Shown piece after piece: positions 16,691 to 25,476 of a stretch of 39,128 nt of DNA (position 1 is the stretch's first letter; the number at the start of each line of letters is the position of its first letter). The notes under the pieces were generated by a model that worked only from the letters and a program-made list of their open reading frames with translations, searched no databases and had not been told where the DNA came from. The translations under genes and the position numbers were made by a program. Source of the DNA: Gammaproteobacteria bacterium (GTDB lineage Bacteria; Pseudomonadota; Gammaproteobacteria; Eutrophobiales; Eutrophobiaceae); assembly GCA_003645215.1 (NCBI GenBank), contig QNEM01000003.1, positions 1 to 39,128 on the forward strand. The letters are read 5' to 3'.

Positions 16691-18139
16691 TCAAAATCTT
16701 TCCAGGTCCGCATGAGGAAGTTTGCCCTGATGAACATGCATTGCTCCAAATTCTGCACATCTGTGCAGGGTGGGGATGGCCTTTCCTGGATTAAGTAGTC
16801 CTTTCGGATCAAAGGCGCTTTTTATGGCGTGGAACTGTAAAAGTTCTTCGGTATTAAACTGCACACACATCTGGTTGATTTTCTCGACACCGACGCCATG
16901 TTCACCAGTGATGGTACCGCCGACTTCTACACAGATCTCCAGTATTTTTCCACCTAGCTCTTCGGCTCGTTCCTGCTCACCTTCAATACTGACATCATAC
17001 AAAATAAGCGGATGTAAATTTCCATCGCCTGCGTGAAAAACATTCACAACACCCAGATGATATTGTTCGGCTAAATCATTAATCATGTTTAACACACTGC
17101 CGATGTGTTTTCTTGGAATTGTGCCGTCCATACAATAATAGTCAGAAGCAATACGACCCACGGCAGGAAATGCTGACTTGCGCCCTGCCCAGAATATTTC
17201 ACCTTCAGCTTTATCTCTGGCAACTCGCACCTCACTGGCACCGGCAGCCTTCAATATAGCTTCTACCTTACGGCACTCTGAATCGACTTCTTCTGCTGCA
17301 CCATCAATCTCACAAATTAATATTGCTGCTGCATCCACCGGGTAACCAGCATGCAGATAATCCTCCACCGCCCGAATACATGCATTATCCATCATCTCCA
17401 GACCAGCAGGAATGATTCCTGAAGCAATTATCCCGGCGACACTGTCTCCAGCTGCTTCTACTTCATCAAATGCTGCAAGCAGTACTTTGTTGCAGAGTGG
17501 TTTACTTAATAACTTAAGCGTAACTTCCACTATCACTCCTAACATACCTTCAGAGCCTGTAATCAGTGCCAGTAAATCATATCCAGCCGAGTCTAATGAT
17601 TCGGCACCTATCTCAACCAGTTCGCCGGTGACAGTAATTAATTTAACCGCCATGATATTATGTACCGTTAAACCATATTTTAAGCAGTGAACACCCCCTG
17701 AGTTTTCCGCGACATTACCGCCGATGGTGCATGCAATTTGAGAAGAGGGATCGGGTGCATAGAATAAATCGTATTTTTCTGCTGCTTCCGAGACACAAAT
17801 ATTTCGGACACCTGGCTGGACTCGAGCCGTCCTTTGGTGAGGATCCACCTCGATAATTTCATTAAATCTAGCCAGGCTCAGCAACAGCCCATCGGCAACA
17901 GGCATAGCCCCACCAGAAAGCCCTGTACCAGCACCCCTGGCAACGACGGGAACATTTTCCTGATAACAAAGCTGCATTATTGCCTGTACTTGCTCCACGT
18001 TTTCAGGCAAAACAACGCATAGAGGCAATTGTCGATACGCTGAGAGGGCATCGCATTCATACGCTCGCAACAATTCCTCATCAGAGATGATTAATTCTTT
18101 GGCTATTTGTGTCTTTAATTTATCTACAAACAATGACAT
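16691..18139 (-). CDS. glcD: Glycolate dehydrogenase catalytic flavoprotein subunit GlcD
   Basis: 482 residues, FAD-linked oxidase. FAD domain: PVVARGAGTGLSGGAMPVADG, PDPSSQIACTIGGNVAENSGG, GYDLLALITGSEGMLG. C-terminal substrate domain: NVFHAGDGNLHPLI and GGTITGEHGVGVEK, with the metal/substrate histidines of the GlcD/D-lactate dehydrogenase family, ending AFDPKGLLNPGK. Oxidises glycolate to glyoxylate. Glycolate may come from Rubisco oxygenation (if the cell is autotrophic) or from phytoplankton. It is the first gene of the minus-strand glcDEF run. Its ATG directly abuts the 20-bp repeat at 18141-18160, so there is no clear ribosome-binding site. No GlcC-type regulator is adjacent. Confidence 0.95.
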   Translation of the reverse strand: MSLFVDKLKTQIAKELIISDEELLRAYECDALSAYRQLPLCVVLPENVEQVQAIMQLCYQENVPVVARGAGTGLSGGAMPVADGLLLSLARFNEIIEVDPHQRTARVQPGVRNICVSEAAEKYDLFYAPDPSSQIACTIGGNVAENSGGVHCLKYGLTVHNIMAVKLITVTGELVEIGAESLDSAGYDLLALITGSEGMLGVIVEVTLKLLSKPLCNKVLLAAFDEVEAAGDSVAGIIASGIIPAGLEMMDNACIRAVEDYLHAGYPVDAAAILICEIDGAAEEVDSECRKVEAILKAAGASEVRVARDKAEGEIFWAGRKSAFPAVGRIASDYYCMDGTIPRKHIGSVLNMINDLAEQYHLGVVNVFHAGDGNLHPLILYDVSIEGEQERAEELGGKILEICVEVGGTITGEHGVGVEKINQMCVQFNTEELLQFHAIKSAFDPKGLLNPGKAIPTLHRCAEFGAMHVHQGKLPHADLERF

Positions 18140-18140
18140 G

Positions 18141-18160
18141 TACCCAAACTACTTGGAAAT
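18141..18160 (+). repeat. 20-bp interspersed repeat, copy 2
   Basis: TACCCAAACTACTTGGAAAT, identical to 4368-4387. It begins 1 bp upstream of the glcD start codon and so occupies the place of the glcD ribosome-binding site. The following bases (to about 18230, GCAGGTTTCAGCAAGACGAG onward) are not shared with copy 1 and may be the body of an element. Confidence 0.75.
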
Positions 18161-18373
18161 GCAGGTTTCAGCAAGACGAGAAATAGCCCAATTCTGAAGA
18201 TTTTCCGCATGGACCGTCAATACTGCCAGCTGGGACTTTTTCATAAACTATTTAATAGTATTTCCTGCCCCCACGTTTTTTATCATGTGATTGATTTATC
18301 AGTTATAATTTCCGCTTATAACTACCGATTAGCTGATTTTCCCGAACTGGATTAAGAAGTATCACAAGACGAG

Positions 18374-19912
18374 ATGAGCGAAGAAATTCTGATAAATGTT
18401 ACGCCGCAGGAAACCCGGGTTGCTGTGGTAGAAAATGGCATCTTGCAGGAAATCTACATCGAGAGATCCCAGAAGCTCGGTTTGGTCGGAAATATCTTCA
18501 AAGGCACCGTATCACGTGTCTTACCCGGAATGCAGGCAGCATTTATAAATATAGGTTTGCAACGAACCGGTTTTTTACATACTTCAGATATCGTTACAGA
18601 GACTGATACTTCATCAGCATCTGAAGATAGTTCAGTTCAGCAGCCAGCGATCGAGACATTACTTCGTGAAGGACAGGAAATTCTGGTTCAGGTTGTCAAG
18701 GATCCTCTGGGAAGCAAAGGTGCACGCTTGACTACCCGACTTTCCATTCCCTTAAGGTATCTTGTTTTTGTCCCGGATTATAAATACATAGGGATATCTC
18801 AACGTATTGAGGATGAAACCGAGCGTGAGCGCTTACGAAATTTAATACTAGCTTATGATGCTGAAAATATAGCACTCGTTGCAAATGCCAATGTCACTTC
18901 GATAAAGGCCACAAATGAAGAGGCCCAATTAAGTAAAGGAGGCTTTATTGTCAGAACGGCTGCCGAAGGAATCTCCGAGGAAGAAATTTTCCGGGATATT
19001 GAATTCTTGCATAAATTATGGGATTCAGTTGTTGTCCGTTCAGAAAATACCTACCCGCCCGGTATTGTCTATGAAGACCTCCCTCTTGTTATGCGCACAA
19101 TGAGAGACCTGGTTCACGCAGATATTGAAAGAGTCCGCATTGATTCGAAAGAAACCTATAAAAGACTGATGGAATTTTCGAAAAAATTCATTCCTGAATT
19201 CCTCGGCAGACTTGAGTATTACAAGGGAGAGCATCCCATCCTCGATCTTTTTTCTGTTGAAGACGAAATCCAGAAGGCATTAGGCAAGAAGGTGCAGTTA
19301 AAATCAGGCGGCCATATTATTATTGATCAAACTGAAGCAATGACCACGATTGATGTCAATACCGGGGCCTTTGTTGGCAGACGAAACCTGGAAGAAACCA
19401 TCTACAAAACAAATCTTGAAGCAGTACAAACGATAACCAGACAACTTCGCTTACGTAATCTCGGTGGCATTATCATTATCGACTTCATTGATATGCAGGA
19501 TGCAGAACATGGCCGACAGGTATTACGTACGCTTGAAAAACATCTTAGCAGGGACAATTCGAAAATAGCCATGAGTGAGTTAACTTCACTGGGACTGGTA
19601 CAGCTCACACGAAAACGAACCAGAGAAAGTCTTGAACATACCCTCTGTGAAGCTTGTCCAACCTGTGATGGCAGAAGTTCTATTAAAACAGCAGAAACTG
19701 TCTGCTATGAAATTTTTCGTGAAATTATGCGTGAAGTACGACAGTTTGATGCAAACAAGTTGCTCGTTGTTGCGTCACAGGAAGTTGTAGATATGTTGCT
19801 CGATGAAGAATCAACCAGCGTAGCTGAATTAGAAGAATTTATTGGCAGACCAATCTCATTCCAGGTGGAATCTCTATATAACCAGGAACAATACGATATC
19901 GTGTTACTTTAG
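18374..19912 (+). CDS. rng: Ribonuclease G
   Basis: 512 residues. RNase E/G endoribonuclease that matures 16S rRNA 5' ends and cleaves mRNAs in the cytoplasm. It starts MSEEILINVTPQETRVAVVE, followed by an S1 domain (about 36-125: GNIFKGTVSRVLPGMQAAFI). Catalytic core: TTIDVNTGAFVGRRNLEETI and GGIIIIDFIDMQ, which hold the Mg-binding aspartates. The zinc-link cysteines are in CEACPTCDGR. It lacks the long RNase E C-terminal scaffold, so RNase G is the right call. A TATAAT at 18304-18309 could be its -10 box, but no good -35 is visible. yhdP follows 23 bp later, the same order as in E. coli. Confidence 0.95.
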   Translation: MSEEILINVTPQETRVAVVENGILQEIYIERSQKLGLVGNIFKGTVSRVLPGMQAAFINIGLQRTGFLHTSDIVTETDTSSASEDSSVQQPAIETLLREGQEILVQVVKDPLGSKGARLTTRLSIPLRYLVFVPDYKYIGISQRIEDETERERLRNLILAYDAENIALVANANVTSIKATNEEAQLSKGGFIVRTAAEGISEEEIFRDIEFLHKLWDSVVVRSENTYPPGIVYEDLPLVMRTMRDLVHADIERVRIDSKETYKRLMEFSKKFIPEFLGRLEYYKGEHPILDLFSVEDEIQKALGKKVQLKSGGHIIIDQTEAMTTIDVNTGAFVGRRNLEETIYKTNLEAVQTITRQLRLRNLGGIIIIDFIDMQDAEHGRQVLRTLEKHLSRDNSKIAMSELTSLGLVQLTRKRTRESLEHTLCEACPTCDGRSSIKTAETVCYEIFREIMREVRQFDANKLLVVASQEVVDMLLDEESTSVAELEEFIGRPISFQVESLYNQEQYDIVLL

Positions 19913-19935
19913 TCAGTCTGTGATGCTTAAATAAT

Positions 19936-22900
19936 ATGTTTAAACGTATCTATCATTTTTTTCTGTATTCATTTGCCTTTGTTATCCTGACATCTGCAAT
20001 TCTCATTACAGTTATCCGCCTCGCTCTTCCCGGGATTGGTGGATATAGTCAGCAAACTCAGGACTGGATCAGTCAGTACATGGATTACCCTGTAGAAATT
20101 TCAAGTATTGATGCTGACTGGAATAGCTGGACTCCTAATCTACGCCTGCACCAGGTCAGCATTCTGGATCCTGCGTCCAATGAACATATCCTGGATTTTG
20201 GCTCGGTTCTGATTAGTATCGATATTTATAAAAGCCTGGTCAAAAATGAAATTATTCCAAGAACAATCACCGTCTCTGGCTTGAGCATGACGCTGATACG
20301 CCGACAGGATGGCTCTGTCACTGCAACAAAATACTTGCCTGATGATTTTAGTGAGAAACAACTCGACGATGATGCGCTGGCAAAGTGGTTTCTTGTACAG
20401 AAGAATATTCTGGTAAAAAAAGCACAAATCACCTTGCTCGACCTGAAAGATGAGGATGCTCCCCCCCTGTTACTGTCAGATGCAACTCTGCGCATAAGGA
20501 ACAATGACTATCGTACTCAAATTGAGGGCTCGGCAGTTCTGCCGGGGTCTTATGGACATATTCTTGATTTTGCGCTGGATGCCAGTGGCGATGTCCTGAC
20601 GCCTGAATGGTCGGGGGAAGTATATTTTGCAGGTAAGGATATCAATATTTCACCATTGTTCTCAAAAATTGAAGCTCTTGATATTGAGAACCATGAAGGA
20701 ACAGGTGATATCAAACTATGGAGCACCTGGAACCGGGCAAAACTCAGGAATATAGAAGGCCAGGTTAAACTCAAAAACCTGAAACTTGCAGATAAAGAAT
20801 CAGAGATTTATATCAATCAAATAGAGGGTAATTTTTCAGCAAGCAGGAGAACTGACAAGGGGATTGAAGTTTCTCTTGATCTGCAAAAACTGGTCACACC
20901 AAATGGGGAATGGCCTGAAACCGTCATTTCTTTAAAGAAAATCTATATCCATGAACATGACAAGTATCGATATATTGCCAGCGCCAGTTACCTGGACCTT
21001 GATAATATTGATTCTTTCCTGGATATTTTTTCAGATTTGTCGGAAGAATTTTATCCATCCGATGATTTTAATATTACAGGTATCCTGCAAAACAGTTTGA
21101 TCAAATACGATCCTACTCTTGAAGATGATAAAAGAATTTATATTGATACAGAATTTTTACATCTGGGTGGCTCTTTCCGTGATCATCCTCTTAAACTGGA
21201 CGGATTATATGGTCAACTGCAAGGAACTCGAAAAGAGGGAAGCATACATATCGAATCCAGCACGGCGCAGCTTGATCTGAAGGAGTTTCTTGCTAATTCA
21301 TTGACATTTTATGAACTGAATACCGAACTGAACTGGCAATATCATAATAATAATCTGGTTCTGAGCACAGAACAATTTGACACACACACTCAGGATTTCG
21401 ATCTGAATATTAAAGGCAATCTCAGGTTCGATGAAGAAGCAGAATCACCATTTCTAAACTTGCTGGTTGAACTATCAGATGCTGAAGTTGAAACAGTCAG
21501 CAAATATCTACCAAAAAACTCACCAGAAAAATCAAAGCGCTGGTTTAAACGAGCATTGGTGAGTGGCAAGATTCCATCTGCAGAATTTGTTTTCAGAGGA
21601 CGACCTAAAGACTATCCATTCAGGGATAATGATGGTGTTTTCCAGGGCTATGCCGAAGTCAATCTTGAAACACTGGATTATCACCCATTATGGCCGCCTG
21701 CAGACGGGATTAATGCGGGGATAATGGTCAGTGGCGACACCGTAACTATCGATGTGCAATCCGGATATTTTTTTAATGCTGAAATTACCGGGGTATCTGC
21801 AGTTATCAAGGATCTTTCTATTAAGGGTTCTAAAAAGTCTGTTGCGCTCAAAACTCACATCAATGGTGATATGAAAGATTTCTTGCTATTCATTAAAAAT
21901 AGCCCGCTTAAAAAAACACCATCATTAAAAAATTTACCCTCGCGAAATTTCACCGGAGGAATGGGTATTGATCTGGCTATGGAGATACCTTTATTTCCCT
22001 CGCAGATTCTATTCAATGGCAGCCTCACATTAAGAGATGCTACTTTTTCCCGTGATGATATTAAAATAGAACTCACTGATCTGAATGGCAGGATAGACTT
22101 CTCACGAGGTTTCATCTCTGCTAAAGGAATGAAAGCAAATTTCTTTAACTCCCCTGTCGAACTTGCAATGGAAAACCGCCATGGCTTTCCTTCCAGAACC
22201 ACATTGACTGGGACTGCAGATAATCAATTTATCAGTGCACAATTATTACGATACTTGCCCTGGCTTGAACCATATAAGTCTGAAATAGAAAAACGAATTA
22301 ACGGTTCATGTTCGTGGGAAGTGTCACAAATAAATGCCGAGCCTGACAGTGGCTTAAAGGTCAATGAACAATTTGTGCTCACTTCATCACTTACAGGACT
22401 TTCAATAGATGTACCTGCACCTCTTGCAAAAACCGTGGAGCCTGCTGCATTTAAATTATCAATCAGATATCCAGAACTTAATAAGCGTGAAGTAACTTTA
22501 GACTATGCAAATATCCTCAATGGCTTAATCCATGCCAGTGACATTAATGATGAAAAATCTGTCATAACGTCTCTGTCTTTTGGAGACAAAGCCACTATCG
22601 GTATTGAAAGCCATCAATATTCGATTAACGGGGATATTGACCAGATTGATGCAGGAGACTGGATTAAATTTATCTCTGACATTTCAGATATAGAGAAGGA
22701 AAAAAAGAAAAAAGACATAGCTCTGGGCATTCAGGTTGGTTCACTGGAGCTCGGACGGCAAATTTTTTCAGACGTAAACCTGAAAATCGAGGATATTGTC
22801 GATGGCTTCCATTTCAATTTAACTGCAGATGACATCGCTGGCGATTTCTATCTCAAGCACATAAATGACAGTAACAACCTCAAAATAAACCTGCAAAAAT

Positions 22901-23805
22901 TAAATCTTGCTGAAAATATATCTGATAATGAAGATAAGGAATATGAAATTTATCCAGCTTCAATACCTCCACTTGACATCGAAGTCTCGGAATTATCCTA
23001 TAATGGCAACAATCTGGGCCGCTTGCTTCTTACAAGTTCAAAAACAATTGATGGTCTAACAGTTGATAATATAAATATTAGCAAAACAGACATCGAGATA
23101 GATGGCTCAGGCATCTGGAATCTTGTCAATCATGAGCACCATTCAAAGTTTAACCTGACGCTCAATGCTACATCAATGGCAACTATGCTGGAAACATTTG
23201 CTTATGATATTTCACCAATTGAAAAGGGAGTAACAAGCCTGACTCTGGATGCCCAATGGCCAGGGACACCCATGGATTTCTCTCTTTCAAATCTGGATGG
23301 AACACTGTATATGGAAGTCGATAAAGGTCGATTTATTGAGATAAATCCATCAGCCGGAAGATTATTTGGACTATTGAGTCTGCAGACCCTGCCCAGGAGA
23401 CTGTCACTTGATTTTTCTGATCTGTTTGGTAAAGGCCTTGCATTTGATTCAATTGAAGGTCGCTTCAATATAGAAGATGGCAATGCCTACACCAATAATC
23501 TGGCCATGACGGGCCCATCAGTAAACATCAACATCTCGGGCAGGACAGGTCTTGTTGAACAAGACTATGATCAAATAGCAACAGTTACACCACAGATTAC
23601 TGATAGCTTACCTGTTGCCAGTGCTTTATTTGGACCTGTTGGTATTGGCGTTGGTGCAATTATATTTCTGGCAAGCGAAATATTTCAATCTTTACCAGAC
23701 AAGATTAATACATTGTTACGCAAACAATATACCATCACTGGTGCATGGGACGAGCCGCAGGTGACAAAAATAAAGAAAGCAAAGGAAGATAAAGATAAGG
23801 GGTGA
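19936..23805 (+). CDS. yhdP: YhdP family AsmA-like envelope lipid transporter
   Basis: 1289 residues. One N-terminal membrane anchor (about 8-32: FFLYSFAFVILTSAILITVI), then a very long periplasmic region of repetitive beta-strand sequence (DUF3971 and AsmA_2 type), ending GRTGLVEQDYDQIATVTPQI and GPVGIGVGAIIFLASEIFQ, a conserved YhdP terminus. YhdP, TamB and YdbH form bridge-like proteins that carry phospholipids from inner to outer membrane. Length is near that of E. coli YhdP (1266). It follows rng by 23 bp with no ribosome-binding site of note. It is convergent with the mnh genes, the stops being 22 bp apart. Confidence 0.93.
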   Translation: MFKRIYHFFLYSFAFVILTSAILITVIRLALPGIGGYSQQTQDWISQYMDYPVEISSIDADWNSWTPNLRLHQVSILDPASNEHILDFGSVLISIDIYKSLVKNEIIPRTITVSGLSMTLIRRQDGSVTATKYLPDDFSEKQLDDDALAKWFLVQKNILVKKAQITLLDLKDEDAPPLLLSDATLRIRNNDYRTQIEGSAVLPGSYGHILDFALDASGDVLTPEWSGEVYFAGKDINISPLFSKIEALDIENHEGTGDIKLWSTWNRAKLRNIEGQVKLKNLKLADKESEIYINQIEGNFSASRRTDKGIEVSLDLQKLVTPNGEWPETVISLKKIYIHEHDKYRYIASASYLDLDNIDSFLDIFSDLSEEFYPSDDFNITGILQNSLIKYDPTLEDDKRIYIDTEFLHLGGSFRDHPLKLDGLYGQLQGTRKEGSIHIESSTAQLDLKEFLANSLTFYELNTELNWQYHNNNLVLSTEQFDTHTQDFDLNIKGNLRFDEEAESPFLNLLVELSDAEVETVSKYLPKNSPEKSKRWFKRALVSGKIPSAEFVFRGRPKDYPFRDNDGVFQGYAEVNLETLDYHPLWPPADGINAGIMVSGDTVTIDVQSGYFFNAEITGVSAVIKDLSIKGSKKSVALKTHINGDMKDFLLFIKNSPLKKTPSLKNLPSRNFTGGMGIDLAMEIPLFPSQILFNGSLTLRDATFSRDDIKIELTDLNGRIDFSRGFISAKGMKANFFNSPVELAMENRHGFPSRTTLTGTADNQFISAQLLRYLPWLEPYKSEIEKRINGSCSWEVSQINAEPDSGLKVNEQFVLTSSLTGLSIDVPAPLAKTVEPAAFKLSIRYPELNKREVTLDYANILNGLIHASDINDEKSVITSLSFGDKATIGIESHQYSINGDIDQIDAGDWIKFISDISDIEKEKKKKDIALGIQVGSLELGRQIFSDVNLKIEDIVDGFHFNLTADDIAGDFYLKHINDSNNLKINLQKLNLAENISDNEDKEYEIYPASIPPLDIEVSELSYNGNNLGRLLLTSSKTIDGLTVDNINISKTDIEIDGSGIWNLVNHEHHSKFNLTLNATSMATMLETFAYDISPIEKGVTSLTLDAQWPGTPMDFSLSNLDGTLYMEVDKGRFIEINPSAGRLFGLLSLQTLPRRLSLDFSDLFGKGLAFDSIEGRFNIEDGNAYTNNLAMTGPSVNINISGRTGLVEQDYDQIATVTPQITDSLPVASALFGPVGIGVGAIIFLASEIFQSLPDKINTLLRKQYTITGAWDEPQVTKIKKAKEDKDKG

Positions 23806-23827
23806 ATATTTAATAATCAGAGTTACA

Positions 23828-24238
23828 TCAAGGACGAGCAAAAACAAAAAAAGTCATCATCATCACAGCTGCAACTGTCATTCCTACTCCAAACTCAATA
23901 ACAAGTATTCCTAAATGCTGGCCATGGACAGGGTCTGATAGCAAAACATTGTAATCAAGAAAATTGCCTCCTGATATCAATGCAACAACACCCACACCGA
24001 TGTAAAGTAATAATCCTGAAGCAGAAATAACACGTAATAAGTTAAATGAAATAACACTTCGAGCATTACCAACCCCGAATATAAGACTATATAAGATAAA
24101 TGCTGATGCAAAAATCACCCCGGCCTGAAACCCGCCTCCTGGCCCATAATCCCCATGAAATTGAACATAAAGTGCAAAGAGTAAAATGAGTGGGATCAAT
24201 AACTTGGCAATAACCCTGAGTACCAGATGATGTTCCAT
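23828..24238 (-). CDS. mnhB: Na+/H+ antiporter subunit MnhB/MrpB
   Basis: 136 residues, four hydrophobic segments. MEHHLVLRVIAKLLIPLILLFALYVQFHGDYGPGGGFQAGVIFA contains the hallmark HGxxxPGGGFQxG of MrpB. It belongs to the multisubunit Mrp cation/proton antiporter in the inner membrane. It is the last gene of the minus-strand run E-F-G-(DUF4040)-B; it starts 4 bp after the preceding stop. In most Mrp operons C and D follow, but here the next gene is the convergent yhdP. Confidence 0.93.
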   Translation of the reverse strand: MEHHLVLRVIAKLLIPLILLFALYVQFHGDYGPGGGFQAGVIFASAFILYSLIFGVGNARSVISFNLLRVISASGLLLYIGVGVVALISGGNFLDYNVLLSDPVHGQHLGILVIEFGVGMTVAAVMMMTFFVFARP

Positions 24239-24242
24239 TTAT

Positions 24243-24848
24243 CTATTCTCCTGTGGACCTTTTACCCTGTGAGCTTTTTGTATCTGTCTTCACACGAGTT
24301 CGCCTGGTATTACTTCTGAAACCACGACCTAATAACATCAAGACAGCTATGCCTGCTGTAAAAATAACCGTTACCTCACCCATCGTGTCATAACCCCGGT
24401 AGCTGGCCAGTACTGAAGTCACCATATTTGGCACACCAATTTCCTGTGGTGATTGATTGATATAACGATCTGACAAATATTGATGTGCAGGTGCCGAACT
24501 GTCACCAAACTTTGGAATATCAGAAACCCCGAACATCAAGACAGCTCCCGTTAACATTACAACAATAAATGCAGGAAGAGAGTTTTTACTGCCTGGTTTT
24601 TCCTGACTGCCCGATTTTTCCTGATTACCTGATTTTTCCCGATTACTTGTCAAGGCAATGGTGCTCAGAAACAGCAAGGTTGCTATGCCTCCACCGACAG
24701 CAGCCTCGGTAAATGCAACATCAACGGCATCCATTTCTATGTACAGACAAGCAGCAACCAGACTGTATATTCCAGTTAACATAACAGCAGCAAACAAACT
24801 GTCCAGACGGATAATGGCTATTCCCAATATCGCCAAAAAGGCCAGCAA
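24243..24848 (-). CDS. Mrp/Mbh antiporter subunit, DUF4040 (MbhD) plus MbhE/MrpB-like region
   Basis: 201 residues from the TTG at 24848. Residues about 1-66 are DUF4040 (MbhD-type), which corresponds to part of the C-terminal extension of MrpA: YSLVAACLYIEMDAVDVAFTEAAVGGGI. After a polar linker (about 70-88, repeats of SGxQEK) come two more membrane segments with DTMGEVTVIFTAGIAVL, matching the MbhE/MrpA-terminal segment. The true start is probably upstream: AGGAG (24880-24884) sits 7 bp before an in-frame ATA at 24872, 2 bp after the mnhG stop, and translation from there (MELIVNITLLAFLA) fits the family. CTG at 24866 is another option. No ATG, GTG or TTG lies between the upstream stop and 24848. 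Confidence 0.85.
   Translation of the reverse strand: MLAFLAILGIAIIRLDSLFAAVMLTGIYSLVAACLYIEMDAVDVAFTEAAVGGGIATLLFLSTIALTSNREKSGNQEKSGSQEKPGSKNSLPAFIVVMLTGAVLMFGVSDIPKFGDSSAPAHQYLSDRYINQSPQEIGVPNMVTSVLASYRGYDTMGEVTVIFTAGIAVLMLLGRGFRSNTRRTRVKTDTKSSQGKRSTGE
24589..24642 (-). repeat. Three 18-bp tandem repeats inside the DUF4040 antiporter gene
   Basis: Units at 24589-24606, 24607-24624 and 24625-24642 share a GATTTTTCCTGA-like core in plus orientation and encode a repeated S-G-x-Q-E-K linker between two membrane domains. In-frame 18-bp repeats of this kind expand and contract by slippage. Confidence 0.75.
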
Positions 24849-24874
24849 GGTAATGTTGACAATCAGTTCTATGT

Positions 24875-25189
24875 CTACTCTCCTGTATTATGTAACAAGG
24901 GTTTAACTTCACCATGAAGCGCAGCCTTGGCCAGGGCATGAGCTGCTGCAGGAGTGGTAAACAGAATAAATACCACGATAAAAAACAGTTTCACTGTGAC
25001 AATGCCTGGGTCTGCCTGCAGCATCAATCCAAACATAATGAAAATACACCCAAGTGTATCTACGATACTGGCTGCATGCAGCCGTGTAAAAAAATCAGGG
25101 AAACGTACCAGGCCAATGGTACCGATAATTATAAAACTACTGCCGGCCATCAAACTGATCCAGCTGAACAAATCGAGCAGGGTATTCAT
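24875..25189 (-). CDS. mnhG: Na+/H+ antiporter subunit MnhG/MrpG
   Basis: 104 residues with three membrane segments. The MrpG signature GLVRFPDFFTRLHAASIVDTLG is clear (RFPDFxxRxHAAS). The ATG overlaps the mnhF stop by 4 bp (ATGA), indicating translational coupling. It is a small inner-membrane subunit of the Mrp complex. The stop TAG at 24877-24875 lies 2 bp before the presumed ATA start of the next gene. Confidence 0.93.
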   Translation of the reverse strand: MNTLLDLFSWISLMAGSSFIIIGTIGLVRFPDFFTRLHAASIVDTLGCIFIMFGLMLQADPGIVTVKLFFIVVFILFTTPAAAHALAKAALHGEVKPLLHNTGE

Positions 25190-25473
25190 ATATCACTCTC
25201 CTGCTGTTCCAGTGAACTTCTGCCCATATCTCCATATTCGAAAAATTTAAGAACGGCAATCGTAGTAATGAAATTGATCAATGCATATACCAGTGCAATA
25301 TCAAGGAATTCCGGACGTCCGGTCAAAAAACCGAATATCGCAATAAATAAAACAGTGATGGTCCCGAATGTATTGACTGCCAGTATCCGGTCGTAAAGAG
25401 TTGGGCCTAATAACGCCCGGCCCAGGGCCAGCATCATGGCGACTAATATAGCAATGGTGGTCACAGCAAACAT
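25186..25473 (-). CDS. mnhF: Na+/H+ antiporter subunit MnhF/MrpF
   Basis: 95 residues with three hydrophobic segments; GRALLGPTLYDRILAVNTFGT is the MrpF hallmark (GPxxxDRxLAxN). It starts 3 bp after the mnhE stop and overlaps mnhG by 4 bp. MrpF is homologous to transporters of the bile-acid/Na+ type only at a distance; in Mrp it is an accessory inner-membrane subunit. Confidence 0.93.
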   Translation of the reverse strand: MFAVTTIAILVAMMLALGRALLGPTLYDRILAVNTFGTITVLFIAIFGFLTGRPEFLDIALVYALINFITTIAVLKFFEYGDMGRSSLEQQESDI

Positions 25474-25476
25474 ACC

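Noticed and set aside
24914..25396. Plus-strand open frame of 160 codons
   Set aside because: It runs antisense through mnhG and mnhF, which have clear family motifs; its translation has no recognisable pattern.
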